Source: an uncultured Candidatus Melainabacteria bacterium
GTDB lineage: Bacteria; Cyanobacteriota; Vampirovibrionia; Gastranaerophilales; Gastranaerophilaceae
DNA: 64,000 nt
Direction of reading: 5' to 3'
Assembly (NCBI GenBank): GCA_934754655.1
Contig: CAKVIC010000014.1
Location: 1 to 64,000 of the forward strand
Shown here one piece after another: positions 18,441 through 25,378 of this stretch; positions within the stretch are counted from its first letter, which is position 1, and each line of letters starts with the position of its first letter. The notes under the pieces are model-generated. The model did not search any database. It was not told the DNA's origin and saw nothing but the letters and a program-made list of their open reading frames with translations. The position numbers and the translations under genes were made by a program.

Positions 18441-18592
18441 ATTATCTCCTTTTTGGGTAAATTTACAACAAATTATAAAAAATTTTATTCTCTTTTTGTA
18501 CAATTTTAAATAATTAAATTAGCAAAAAATATTTTTACGCGTTTTAGAATAATTATAAATAAGTATTATAATTTAAATAAAGGGAAAAAATT
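18441..18592 (+). promoter_or_regulatory. Upstream region of the 18593 gene
   Basis: No gene. TATAAT at 18567-18572 and an AGCAAAAAAT box (18521-18530) followed after 14 bp by TAGAAT. The box resembles the AGCAATTTTT element of other lineage-specific genes, and TTGTACAATTTT (18496-18507) sits where their ATGTAACA site would be, in a degraded form. Confidence 0.4.
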
Positions 18593-19222
18593 ATGCAAAT
18601 TTCATCACAACAAAATTCTGTAGCATCATTTAAAGGTTTAAACTTGTTTAAAAACAACACTCGTCATATTGAACCAAAATTGATGGAAAAGTACAAAAAT
18701 TATATGTTAAACAATTTGGATATTTTTGGAACAGAAGCGGAAACTTATGTAACAATTGGCGAAATAAAAAAAATCATGCTAAATGATTTAGAATCTATAA
18801 AAAAAATTAAACCAAAAGAACGTGTTGACATAATTAATAATGTATTGCTTAAAGGTCGTGAGTGGTTATCAAGCATTATTGCTACATTTAATAATGGAGA
18901 ATTTTATGATATCAGAAAAGATTGTGAAAGAATTTTTGAAGCCGCAACTTTAAAAGCTGAAGTTGATAATAAAATTAAAAATTTATCAAATGTAAGCGTC
19001 AAACTTGGTGGCAAAGATAAGAAAAAATATGATAACCTTTTATCAACACGCTCTGCTATTGAAGAAGGACAATTAAATTTAGTTAAAAGCTTAAAGGAAA
19101 ATATTCAACATAATATTGAATCTGCAAAAAGAAATAATATCGAAAAAGAAGCTACTGCTTGGTTAAATTTAAACATGTTTGAAAAAATGGATGCAAACAA
19201 AAAGTTTTTTGGAATAAAATAA
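18593..19222 (+). CDS. Unknown helical protein with SFKG box
   Basis: A 209-residue protein with no recognised family. The N-terminus MQISSQQNSVASFKGL is uncharged for 13 residues and Ser/Gln-rich, then SFKG (12-15) is followed by a Lys/Glu/Asn-rich, largely helical body without signal peptide or membrane segments. AAGGG precedes the ATG. It is a single-gene unit closed by a terminator. The N-terminal box is shared with four other proteins in this window. Confidence 0.7.
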   Translation: MQISSQQNSVASFKGLNLFKNNTRHIEPKLMEKYKNYMLNNLDIFGTEAETYVTIGEIKKIMLNDLESIKKIKPKERVDIINNVLLKGREWLSSIIATFNNGEFYDIRKDCERIFEAATLKAEVDNKIKNLSNVSVKLGGKDKKKYDNLLSTRSAIEEGQLNLVKSLKENIQHNIESAKRNNIEKEATAWLNLNMFEKMDANKKFFGIK

Positions 19223-19252
19223 ATAACATCTAATTTAAATAGATGAATTTTT

Positions 19253-19287
19253 AAAATCATACTCCTCTAAGAGTATGATTTTTTATT
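19253..19287 (+). terminator. Rho-independent terminator after the 18593 gene
   Basis: AAAATCATACTC (19253-19264) pairs with GAGTATGATTTT (19271-19282) and ends in T residues. A smaller hairpin, CATCTA/TAGATG, lies just before it. Confidence 0.9.
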
Positions 19288-19336
19288 TAGATTTAACTAA
19301 AACAATTAACAATAATATATAATAGGAATAGGAAAA

Positions 19337-19364
19337 TTGACTTTTTGTTAAATATTCTTAAAAG
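19337..19364 (+). promoter_or_regulatory. Promoter of the 19409 gene cluster
   Basis: TTGACT (19337-19342), a 16-bp spacer, and TAAAAG (19359-19364). AGGAGAT lies before the ATG at 19409. Confidence 0.45.
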
Positions 19365-19408
19365 ATTAATTAATAAAACTAATAAAATACTAACAGGAGA
19401 TAACCATT

Positions 19409-22108
19409 ATGGGAATGGCAGCTTCTCAAGCAAGGTATTTAGCCCTTGTAGCAAGAAAATCAAATTGTGAATTCGAAGGACAACAAATAAATCAAGCAAG
19501 AACAGCCTTGAGCAATCAAAGTGCGAATCTTTTTAATCAAATGCTAGGTTTGCAAGTTCCGGTTCCACCTAGTACTCAAGAGTTCACAAAAGTGCAGTAT
19601 TCATTTAGTGACGGAATGAATTCTTATACGATTGATTCTTGGAATCAGTTAGCTAGTCCAAACCCTGATTCTAACTACGTTGTTAATTATCATTATACAG
19701 CAGAAGTTTACACAGGCTCGCAAAAACAAATGAAAGATCCGCAAATTCAGTTTGCAGGAACTGTTCCAGCTACGCCAACAGCAGCACAAATTTCTGCAAT
19801 AAGTCAAGCTTTACAAAATATTGAAAATGCTCAAAATACCTATAATGCTGCTTATAAAGCATATATGGCTGAACTAACAAAAGCTAAACAACTAAGCCAT
19901 TATGCTACAAATAATATTTATAATTATAATATTACTAATGCTGCGATGAGCTCTGATGGCTCAACAGTTAGTGTTACGACAAGCAATATGGGCGTTAGAA
20001 ATTTCACTCGTTTCGGTAATTTAGATCCTAACCAACCATATTTAACAGATGGCAGTGGTAATATTATCTATCAAGATGCGAATGGCAATTTATTTGTAGG
20101 TGATAGCCCACAAGTTGGTCAAAGTACAAACTTTACTCCAGTAGGTACTAGTCAATATTCACCGGATGTTAATACATATTTTGCAAACTTAAACTCATCT
20201 CTATCACCGGTTGAAATCTCAATAGACGGTAATCGTTACGCAAGTGTTGGTGGTAATCATTATTTAATTGATGCTGATGGTAATTTGGCACAAAATTCAA
20301 TCGAAAATATTATAGCAGGGTTGACTCAAATAGCCGATGATGGAAATGGCAATCCAATATACAATAATGGTAATGGATTAAATGTAATCCAAATGCCGGA
20401 TGGTAATCATTATTATTACTCTGATTCTTTTGACCCAACTAACCCTGCTGCAAGCGGATCAATTGAAAATGATTACGCAAACTTGATGTCAATTTTAGCA
20501 ACCTCAACTCCTGTAACAACAATAGAAAACAATGGCGTTACATATAATATTTCGCATATTGCAGGTCAAAATTACATTGATGATGGTACTAATTATTATT
20601 TATACGATGGTATAACTATAGATACGACAACACCTCAACCATTACCATTGCCAGCCGGAGCGTTAAGCGGTTTAGTTGATGCAAACGGCACAGATGTCTA
20701 TTTTGATGGAACAAATTACTACGCTTATAATGGCACTGATTGTTGGAATTATAATAACACAACGCACACAACATCTGCTAATACAGCTCTTGTAGATGCC
20801 GTTACAAGTTTTTCTGTTACTGGTTATACAGATTCCAACGGAAATATAATTAGCACTTCTATTGATGGTAATCAATATGTTCAAATTAATGGTAAGAATT
20901 ATTTATATCCTTCAACACCGACTTCAGTTGCGTTAGAAGATATTATAACACCTGCTAATTTAACAGCAGAATCAATTATGGGCTATCCATCATATTATGG
21001 CAATAACGGCACTAATGGTGACAGTTATATTTTAGTTAACGGAAATTATTATTTAGCGGGAAATTATGACCCGACTCCTGGAGCAACAAATATTTCGCTT
21101 GCACAAGAACAAGCTGATTTATTAGCATCTTTAAATGCCACCCCTGCAGCAAACCCTGCAACTCCAGCCGCAGTTGAAAGTGCTATACAAGAATTAATAA
21201 ATATTGGTGCAATTCCAGCTGATACAGATATGAATAGTGTTTATGTAGATCAAGACGGTAATATTGCATTCATATCAGATTTATCAAATTTACGTGGTAT
21301 TGCAGGCAATAGTACTTCGCTTACGGTTTATAATACAAATACTATCTTATCCGAATTAGCGCCAGATACAGGCAATTTGGCTGCTTTAGAGGATGCTGTA
21401 AGACAAGCTGAAATTGCGCTTCAAGCAGCGGAAGCTGCTTATGGACAATTAAGCGTTCCTACTTACTTAGGTAACTGTAAATTAACCCCAATATTAAGTC
21501 TAACAGCTGAGCAAGAAGCTGAAGTTCAACAAATCGTTGAAGATATGAAGGCTCAAGGCATTAATGCTGATATAATAAACTGTTTTGATATAAATGGTAA
21601 CTATATTGGAGCATCATTATACACCTTTACAATGAACGGCAAAACTTATTATACAACTTATAATGATTTAACAACGATAGCTGCTCAAAAAGGCTATAAT
21701 AATGATATAGATGCACAATTAAAGCTTCCTTATTATAGTGCATCTTACATTACAAAAAATATTGAAGATACAAAAAGAGCCTTACTTGAAACTGATAGTT
21801 CAGGAAGATTCTCTAGCATAAGGTTTGAAGATGATTCTGCATGTTATGATTTGAAAACTGAAACCATCACTGACGAAGCTGCTTATGAAGATGCAATGAA
21901 CAAATATTATTATGAAAATGCTCAATATGATAAAACTGTTCAAGATATAAATGCAAAAACATCTTTAATTCAACAACAAGATAGAACTTTAGAATTAAGA
22001 TTAAAACAACTTGACACAGAACAACTTGCCCTTAAAACAGAAATGGATGCAGTTAAAAAAGTTGTTGAAGAAAATGTTAAAGATACATTCAAAACATTTG
22101 GCGGTTAA
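19409..22108 (+). CDS. Large filament-like protein: helical ends, repeat-rich centre
   Basis: An 899-residue protein not assigned to a family. It has no signal peptide. The N-terminal 50 residues (MGMAASQARYLALVARKSNC...) and the C-terminal 90 (about 805-895, a heptad-like Gln/Leu/Lys-rich stretch with RTLELRLKQLDTEQLALKTE) are amphipathic helices. The centre (about 270-550) repeats a hairpin-like motif G/N-x-x-Y-Y/L, for example GGNHYLID, DGNHYYYSD, DGTNYYLYDG, DGTNYYAYNG, NGKNYLYP and NGNYYLAG, at roughly 40-60 residue steps. It is Asn/Thr/Tyr-rich with very little Cys. Helical ends around a variable centre resemble flagellin or hook-type exported subunits; this is analogy, not homology. 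The next gene starts 20 bp downstream. Confidence 0.8.
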   Translation: MGMAASQARYLALVARKSNCEFEGQQINQARTALSNQSANLFNQMLGLQVPVPPSTQEFTKVQYSFSDGMNSYTIDSWNQLASPNPDSNYVVNYHYTAEVYTGSQKQMKDPQIQFAGTVPATPTAAQISAISQALQNIENAQNTYNAAYKAYMAELTKAKQLSHYATNNIYNYNITNAAMSSDGSTVSVTTSNMGVRNFTRFGNLDPNQPYLTDGSGNIIYQDANGNLFVGDSPQVGQSTNFTPVGTSQYSPDVNTYFANLNSSLSPVEISIDGNRYASVGGNHYLIDADGNLAQNSIENIIAGLTQIADDGNGNPIYNNGNGLNVIQMPDGNHYYYSDSFDPTNPAASGSIENDYANLMSILATSTPVTTIENNGVTYNISHIAGQNYIDDGTNYYLYDGITIDTTTPQPLPLPAGALSGLVDANGTDVYFDGTNYYAYNGTDCWNYNNTTHTTSANTALVDAVTSFSVTGYTDSNGNIISTSIDGNQYVQINGKNYLYPSTPTSVALEDIITPANLTAESIMGYPSYYGNNGTNGDSYILVNGNYYLAGNYDPTPGATNISLAQEQADLLASLNATPAANPATPAAVESAIQELINIGAIPADTDMNSVYVDQDGNIAFISDLSNLRGIAGNSTSLTVYNTNTILSELAPDTGNLAALEDAVRQAEIALQAAEAAYGQLSVPTYLGNCKLTPILSLTAEQEAEVQQIVEDMKAQGINADIINCFDINGNYIGASLYTFTMNGKTYYTTYNDLTTIAAQKGYNNDIDAQLKLPYYSASYITKNIEDTKRALLETDSSGRFSSIRFEDDSACYDLKTETITDEAAYEDAMNKYYYENAQYDKTVQDINAKTSLIQQQDRTLELRLKQLDTEQLALKTEMDAVKKVVEENVKDTFKTFGG

Positions 22109-22128
22109 TAAAATAATAAGAGGAACAA

Positions 22129-22974
22129 ATGGCATACAAAAACGATGGATATTTAGTAATAGCAAACAGATATGGCTCTGCATCATCAGATGCAAAAGCG
22201 ATGCTGTACGAAACCTACGACAGATTGCGTGATTTAACAGTTGCAGGTTCAGCTTCTTCTGGTACTGGTTTCGAAGCTGCCGGCGGATTCTTATATCAAT
22301 TAGCAAGTTTGTTTGCCCCTTCTGCTTTTATGACTGCTTTAGGCGGTACTACAGCAATGAACATACCGGGGACCTCTTATTGGACAAAGTACACTGGTGG
22401 AACTGGTGGTTTAACAGGTACATACTCCTCTTTTGGCGTAAATAGTTTAGGCAATTATTCAGGTTTTCCAAGCGGATACGCATCAAGATTAAGTGGTTAT
22501 ACGACAGGCGGAGCCTCTGGTATTGGAAATTTATTATATGGATACGGTTCTTCTGCTGGTTCTCCAACTGGTTTTGCTTCAGGTATTGGAAGTATTGCTG
22601 ATATCGCAAGCACAGCAGCTTACGGTGTCGGAACAGCTAATGGCTATGGCTTAGGTGCTTCTGGAATTTTATTACCTCTTGCTGGTATAGTTTCTGGTTG
22701 GGGTGGTATAATGACTGCAGCTGCGCCTTATTTAGGGGAATTTGGTTTGCCTGCTGTTGTAATGGGTAATTTAATGCAAGGGACAACTTCAGCCGCATTA
22801 TCTGCTTATCAAAGCGTTTCCGCAAATGTTTTATCTAATGCTGATACAATTTTGTCACAAAAAGTTGCAAACATTGAAACTGTTTGCAAAATGCTTAGTG
22901 CACAAAGCGATGTTGTTAGAAAAATGCTCAAAAACGATATTGAAGATACAGCAAAACAAGTTCAAGATTTATAA
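22129..22974 (+). CDS. Gly/Ser/Tyr-rich hydrophobic protein with helical tail
   Basis: A 281-residue protein of unknown family. The first 40 residues are helical (NRYGSASSDAKAMLYETYDR). A Gly/Ser/Tyr-rich low-complexity middle (about 90-190) follows, then two hydrophobic stretches (about 182-202 and 205-220) and a C-terminal amphipathic helix (about 240-281). It has no signal peptide. Hydrophobic helices followed by a coiled-coil tail is the layout of type III translocators, but no similarity can be claimed. AAGAGG precedes the ATG, 20 bp after the 899-residue gene, so the two form an operon. Confidence 0.75.
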   Translation: MAYKNDGYLVIANRYGSASSDAKAMLYETYDRLRDLTVAGSASSGTGFEAAGGFLYQLASLFAPSAFMTALGGTTAMNIPGTSYWTKYTGGTGGLTGTYSSFGVNSLGNYSGFPSGYASRLSGYTTGGASGIGNLLYGYGSSAGSPTGFASGIGSIADIASTAAYGVGTANGYGLGASGILLPLAGIVSGWGGIMTAAAPYLGEFGLPAVVMGNLMQGTTSAALSAYQSVSANVLSNADTILSQKVANIETVCKMLSAQSDVVRKMLKNDIEDTAKQVQDL

Positions 22975-23021
22975 TATTAATTATAGATTTTTGATTAGAG
23001 TTTTTGTAAGTGTAGGAAAAA

Positions 23022-23249
23022 ATGTTAAAAAGAACTTTCTTTAGAATAATGTTTGATAATTTATTTGTAAATAATGCTTTATGCAAAACGCTTAGAGCTA
23101 TTATTAAGTATTTCCGTGAACAACAAGATTTTAGAGGCAATAATTTAACTTTTTCAAACACTTTACAATTTAAAAAGAAGGAACCGGATATTTATTCTAA
23201 AAAATTTATATTTATGGTTGATAACAATAATGGAGCTTTTCGTCAGTAA
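23022..23249 (+). CDS. Possible small basic protein (uncertain)
   Basis: An open frame of 75 codons beginning MLKRTFFRIMFDNLF, basic and rich in Phe/Asn/Lys. A weak AGGAAAA precedes the ATG. No family is recognised. It lies between the 22129 gene and the promoter of the 23358 gene and ends exactly where the ATGTAACA promoter element starts. It may be a real small gene or chance; the base composition does not decide. Confidence 0.3.
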   Translation: MLKRTFFRIMFDNLFVNNALCKTLRAIIKYFREQQDFRGNNLTFSNTLQFKKKEPDIYSKKFIFMVDNNNGAFRQ

Positions 23250-23318
23250 TGTTAACAAATGTAACAATTTTTCATAAAAACGTACTCAAAAAGCAATTTT
23301 TTACCCAAAAATGTTTTA
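23250..23318 (+). promoter_or_regulatory. Lineage-specific promoter element, copy D
   Basis: The inverted repeat TGTTA-N7-TAACA (23250-23266) contains ATGTAACA (23259-23266). After 25 bp comes AGCAATTTTT (23292-23301), then 13 bp and a TTTATATTATATG -10 region. The first 21 bp (23250-23270) recur, reverse-complemented, at 57454-57474 upstream of the leftward 57373 gene. The AGCAATTTTT box ends 56 bp before the ATG at 23358. Confidence 0.7.
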
Positions 23319-23357
23319 TATTATATGTAGGCACTTTATGTATAGGAGACCAACCCC

Positions 23358-23627
23358 ATGCGTGAAGAACTACAACAAAATATACAACGTTTTAAGAATT
23401 TTATGAATTTTGCGCAATCATTTTTTAAGCGTAACAATCCATTAAAAGCTTTAGCGTTGTCGATTCTTTCAAGTCTGAAAGGAATGTTAACCATAAGACA
23501 AAAGTTGAAAATGGCAAAGTATCGGGTGAATTATCACAAACATCAACTTTACAAAATGGAAAGTCTAATTGCAGAAAACAATGAGCATACATTCCTTAAA
23601 GGTAAAAACTTGAATGAAACAAGATAA
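23358..23627 (+). CDS. Small basic helical protein, unknown
   Basis: An 89-residue protein, strongly basic and predicted helical (REELQQNIQRFKNFMNFAQS...IRQKLKMAKYRVNYHKHQL), without signal peptide or membrane segment. No family is recognised. AGGAGA lies 8 bp before the ATG. Upstream is one of the best copies of the shared promoter architecture of this window. The next gene, also small and helical, starts 45 bp downstream. A chaperone or structural partner for its neighbours is possible but unsupported by homology. Confidence 0.65.
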   Translation: MREELQQNIQRFKNFMNFAQSFFKRNNPLKALALSILSSLKGMLTIRQKLKMAKYRVNYHKHQLYKMESLIAENNEHTFLKGKNLNETR

Positions 23628-23672
23628 GTTACCTCAAAAGATTTAAAAAATCTAAAAAAGAAGGACTGTGTT

Positions 23673-24002
23673 ATGGGTTTAATATCGTCAAGTTATCGTG
23701 CAATGTACCTTAAAGCATACAGGCTAACATTGGAGAATAAAATACAGTGGATTTCAACAGCAAAAATGGAGCTGGTAGCATCTTCTGATGAAATCATGGC
23801 ATTAGGTAATGACTTAGATCCGGAAAATCCCGCTGTAAAACAATTAGAACGACGAAGAGAGCGCTTAACAATGTTAGAAAAGAAATTAGATTTACAAATG
23901 CAGGAATATCAAACTCGTTTAAGTATGGTTGATGCTGAATTACAATCATGTACAACAGCAGTTGGTAATGCAATAAAATCGTCATTTAGTTATTCCGTAT
24001 AG
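23673..24002 (+). CDS. Small coiled-coil protein, C-terminus similar to the 899-residue protein
   Basis: A 109-residue, almost entirely helical protein with no Gly-rich or membrane region. The start MGLISSSYRAMYLKAYRLTLENK and the tail LDLQMQEYQTRLSMVDAELQ...IKSSFSYSV line up loosely with the two ends of the 19409 product (LELRLKQLDTEQ... followed by a terminal F-rich stretch). It looks like the same kind of subunit without the repeat-rich centre. Needle and inner-rod subunits of type III systems are also short helical hairpins; that comparison is only structural. GAAGGA precedes the ATG and a terminator follows. Confidence 0.7.
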   Translation: MGLISSSYRAMYLKAYRLTLENKIQWISTAKMELVASSDEIMALGNDLDPENPAVKQLERRRERLTMLEKKLDLQMQEYQTRLSMVDAELQSCTTAVGNAIKSSFSYSV

Positions 24003-24020
24003 ATTTTTAAATTTTAAACA

Positions 24021-24050
24021 AAAAAGGTTAGCAAAATGTCAACCTTTTTA
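24021..24050 (+). terminator. Rho-independent terminator after the 23673 gene
   Basis: AAAAAGGTT (24021-24029) pairs with AACCTTTTT (24041-24049). Confidence 0.85.
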
Positions 24051-24051
24051 T

Positions 24052-24088
24052 ATTAAAAAGAGAGTGCTCAATTGCTTGAACACTCTCT
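24052..24088 (-). terminator. Rho-independent terminator of gap
   Basis: AGAGAGTG (24059-24066) pairs with CACTCTCT, extended by TCAA-TTGC-TTGA inside. On the minus strand the stem is followed by TTTTTAAT, the orientation needed for gap. Confidence 0.88.
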
Positions 24089-24107
24089 AAAATTATATAA
24101 TCAAAGA

Positions 24108-25112
24108 TTATAATTTAGAAGCAACCATTTTTGTTGTTTCTGCTAATCTTGTTGAATAACCCATTTCGTTATCATACCAAGAAATAATCTTAACCATATT
24201 GTCACCCATTACACGAGTTAATAAAGCATCAACAGTTGAAGATTGTGAAGAACCAATATAGTCAGTTGAAACAAGAGGTTCTTCTGTATAGCAAAGAACA
24301 TGTCCGTCAGCACCTTCTTTTAATGCTGCATTAACTTCTTCAACCGTAACTTTCTTTTCAGTTTCAAATACAACGTCAACTAAAGAAACGTCCGGAGTAG
24401 GAACTCTCATTGCGAAACCATCCAATTTTCCTTTTAATTCTGGAATAACTAGAGCAACAGCTTTAGCAGCACCAGTTTTTGTAGGAACAATGTTCAAAGC
24501 GCCAGCTCTTGCACGGCGAGGATCTTTATGTCCAGCATCAAGAATTCTTTGGTCGCCAGTGTATGAGTGAACAGTTGTCATCAAACCTTTAACGATACCA
24601 AATTTTTCTTTAATAACTTTAGCTACAGGAGCCAAGCAGTTTGTTGTACAAGAAGCCATTGAAATTACATTGTGTTTAGCTGGATCATATTGATCATCAT
24701 TTACACCTAAAACGATTGTAATATCTTCATTTGAAGCTGGAGCAGAAATAATAACTTTCTTAGCGCCTGCATCAATATGAGCATGAGCTTTTGTTGCATC
24801 TGTAAAGAAACCTGTTGATTCAACAACAACTTCAACGCCTAAATCTTTCCAAGGTAATTGTGCAGGATCTTTTTCTGCAAAGAATTTAATCTTTTTACCG
24901 TTTACAATAATACCTTCTTCATAAGCTTCTACTTCACCATCAAATTTACCCATTACAGAGTCATATTTGAATAATCTTGCAGCATCAGCTGGTTTTAAAC
25001 CTGGGTCATTGATTGCAACATATTCGATTTCATTGAAGATACCTTCTTTGATAGCTGCTCTCAATGTGTTACGTCCGATTCTACCGAATCCGTTAATTGC
25101 TACTTTTACCAT
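24108..25112 (-). CDS. gap: Glyceraldehyde-3-phosphate dehydrogenase
   Basis: A 334-residue type I GAPDH that oxidises glyceraldehyde 3-phosphate to 1,3-bisphosphoglycerate in glycolysis. The Rossmann start VKVAINGFGRIGRN, the active-site SCTTNCLAP with catalytic Cys155, the TVHSYTGDQ histidine segment and the terminal WYDNEMGYS are all present. The codon and residue choice is that of a highly expressed gene. AAGGAG precedes the ATG. It is monocistronic, closed by its own terminator, and divergent from the phosphohexomutase gene. Confidence 0.97.
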   Translation of the reverse strand: MVKVAINGFGRIGRNTLRAAIKEGIFNEIEYVAINDPGLKPADAARLFKYDSVMGKFDGEVEAYEEGIIVNGKKIKFFAEKDPAQLPWKDLGVEVVVESTGFFTDATKAHAHIDAGAKKVIISAPASNEDITIVLGVNDDQYDPAKHNVISMASCTTNCLAPVAKVIKEKFGIVKGLMTTVHSYTGDQRILDAGHKDPRRARAGALNIVPTKTGAAKAVALVIPELKGKLDGFAMRVPTPDVSLVDVVFETEKKVTVEEVNAALKEGADGHVLCYTEEPLVSTDYIGSSQSSTVDALLTRVMGDNMVKIISWYDNEMGYSTRLAETTKMVASKL

Positions 25113-25300
25113 AAGTTTTCACTCCTTCTTATATTGTAGTACAATTTTTTCACCACTATATCGTAATTCAAACACAAATCTTTAGCAAGAATTGAATTGT
25201 TAATTTTTAGTTAAGATTTAAAAATAAAAATATTAATTATATAACAAACTTATTTACAAAACTTAAAATTTATGCTAAAAATATGGAAAAATCAATATAT

Positions 25301-25319
25301 TTGTTATACCATATAACAA
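25301..25319. promoter_or_regulatory. Perfect dyad upstream of the phosphohexomutase gene (operator candidate)
   Basis: TTGTTATA (25301-25308) and TATAACAA (25312-25319) form a perfect 8-bp inverted repeat with a 3-bp centre in the 266-bp region between gap and the 25379 gene. ACAATATATATG just downstream could be the -10 region. The rest of that region holds no gene. Confidence 0.55.
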
Positions 25320-25378
25320 CGATATGCGACAATATATATGAGGTGTGTACCAGAGGTTAAGTTTAAGGAGATATAAAA

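Noticed and set aside
20672..20884. Reverse-strand open frame inside the 899-residue gene, and similar shadow frames (for example 12837-13508, 54155-54382)
   Set aside because: They lie wholly inside strong genes, lack ribosome sites and show no family features.
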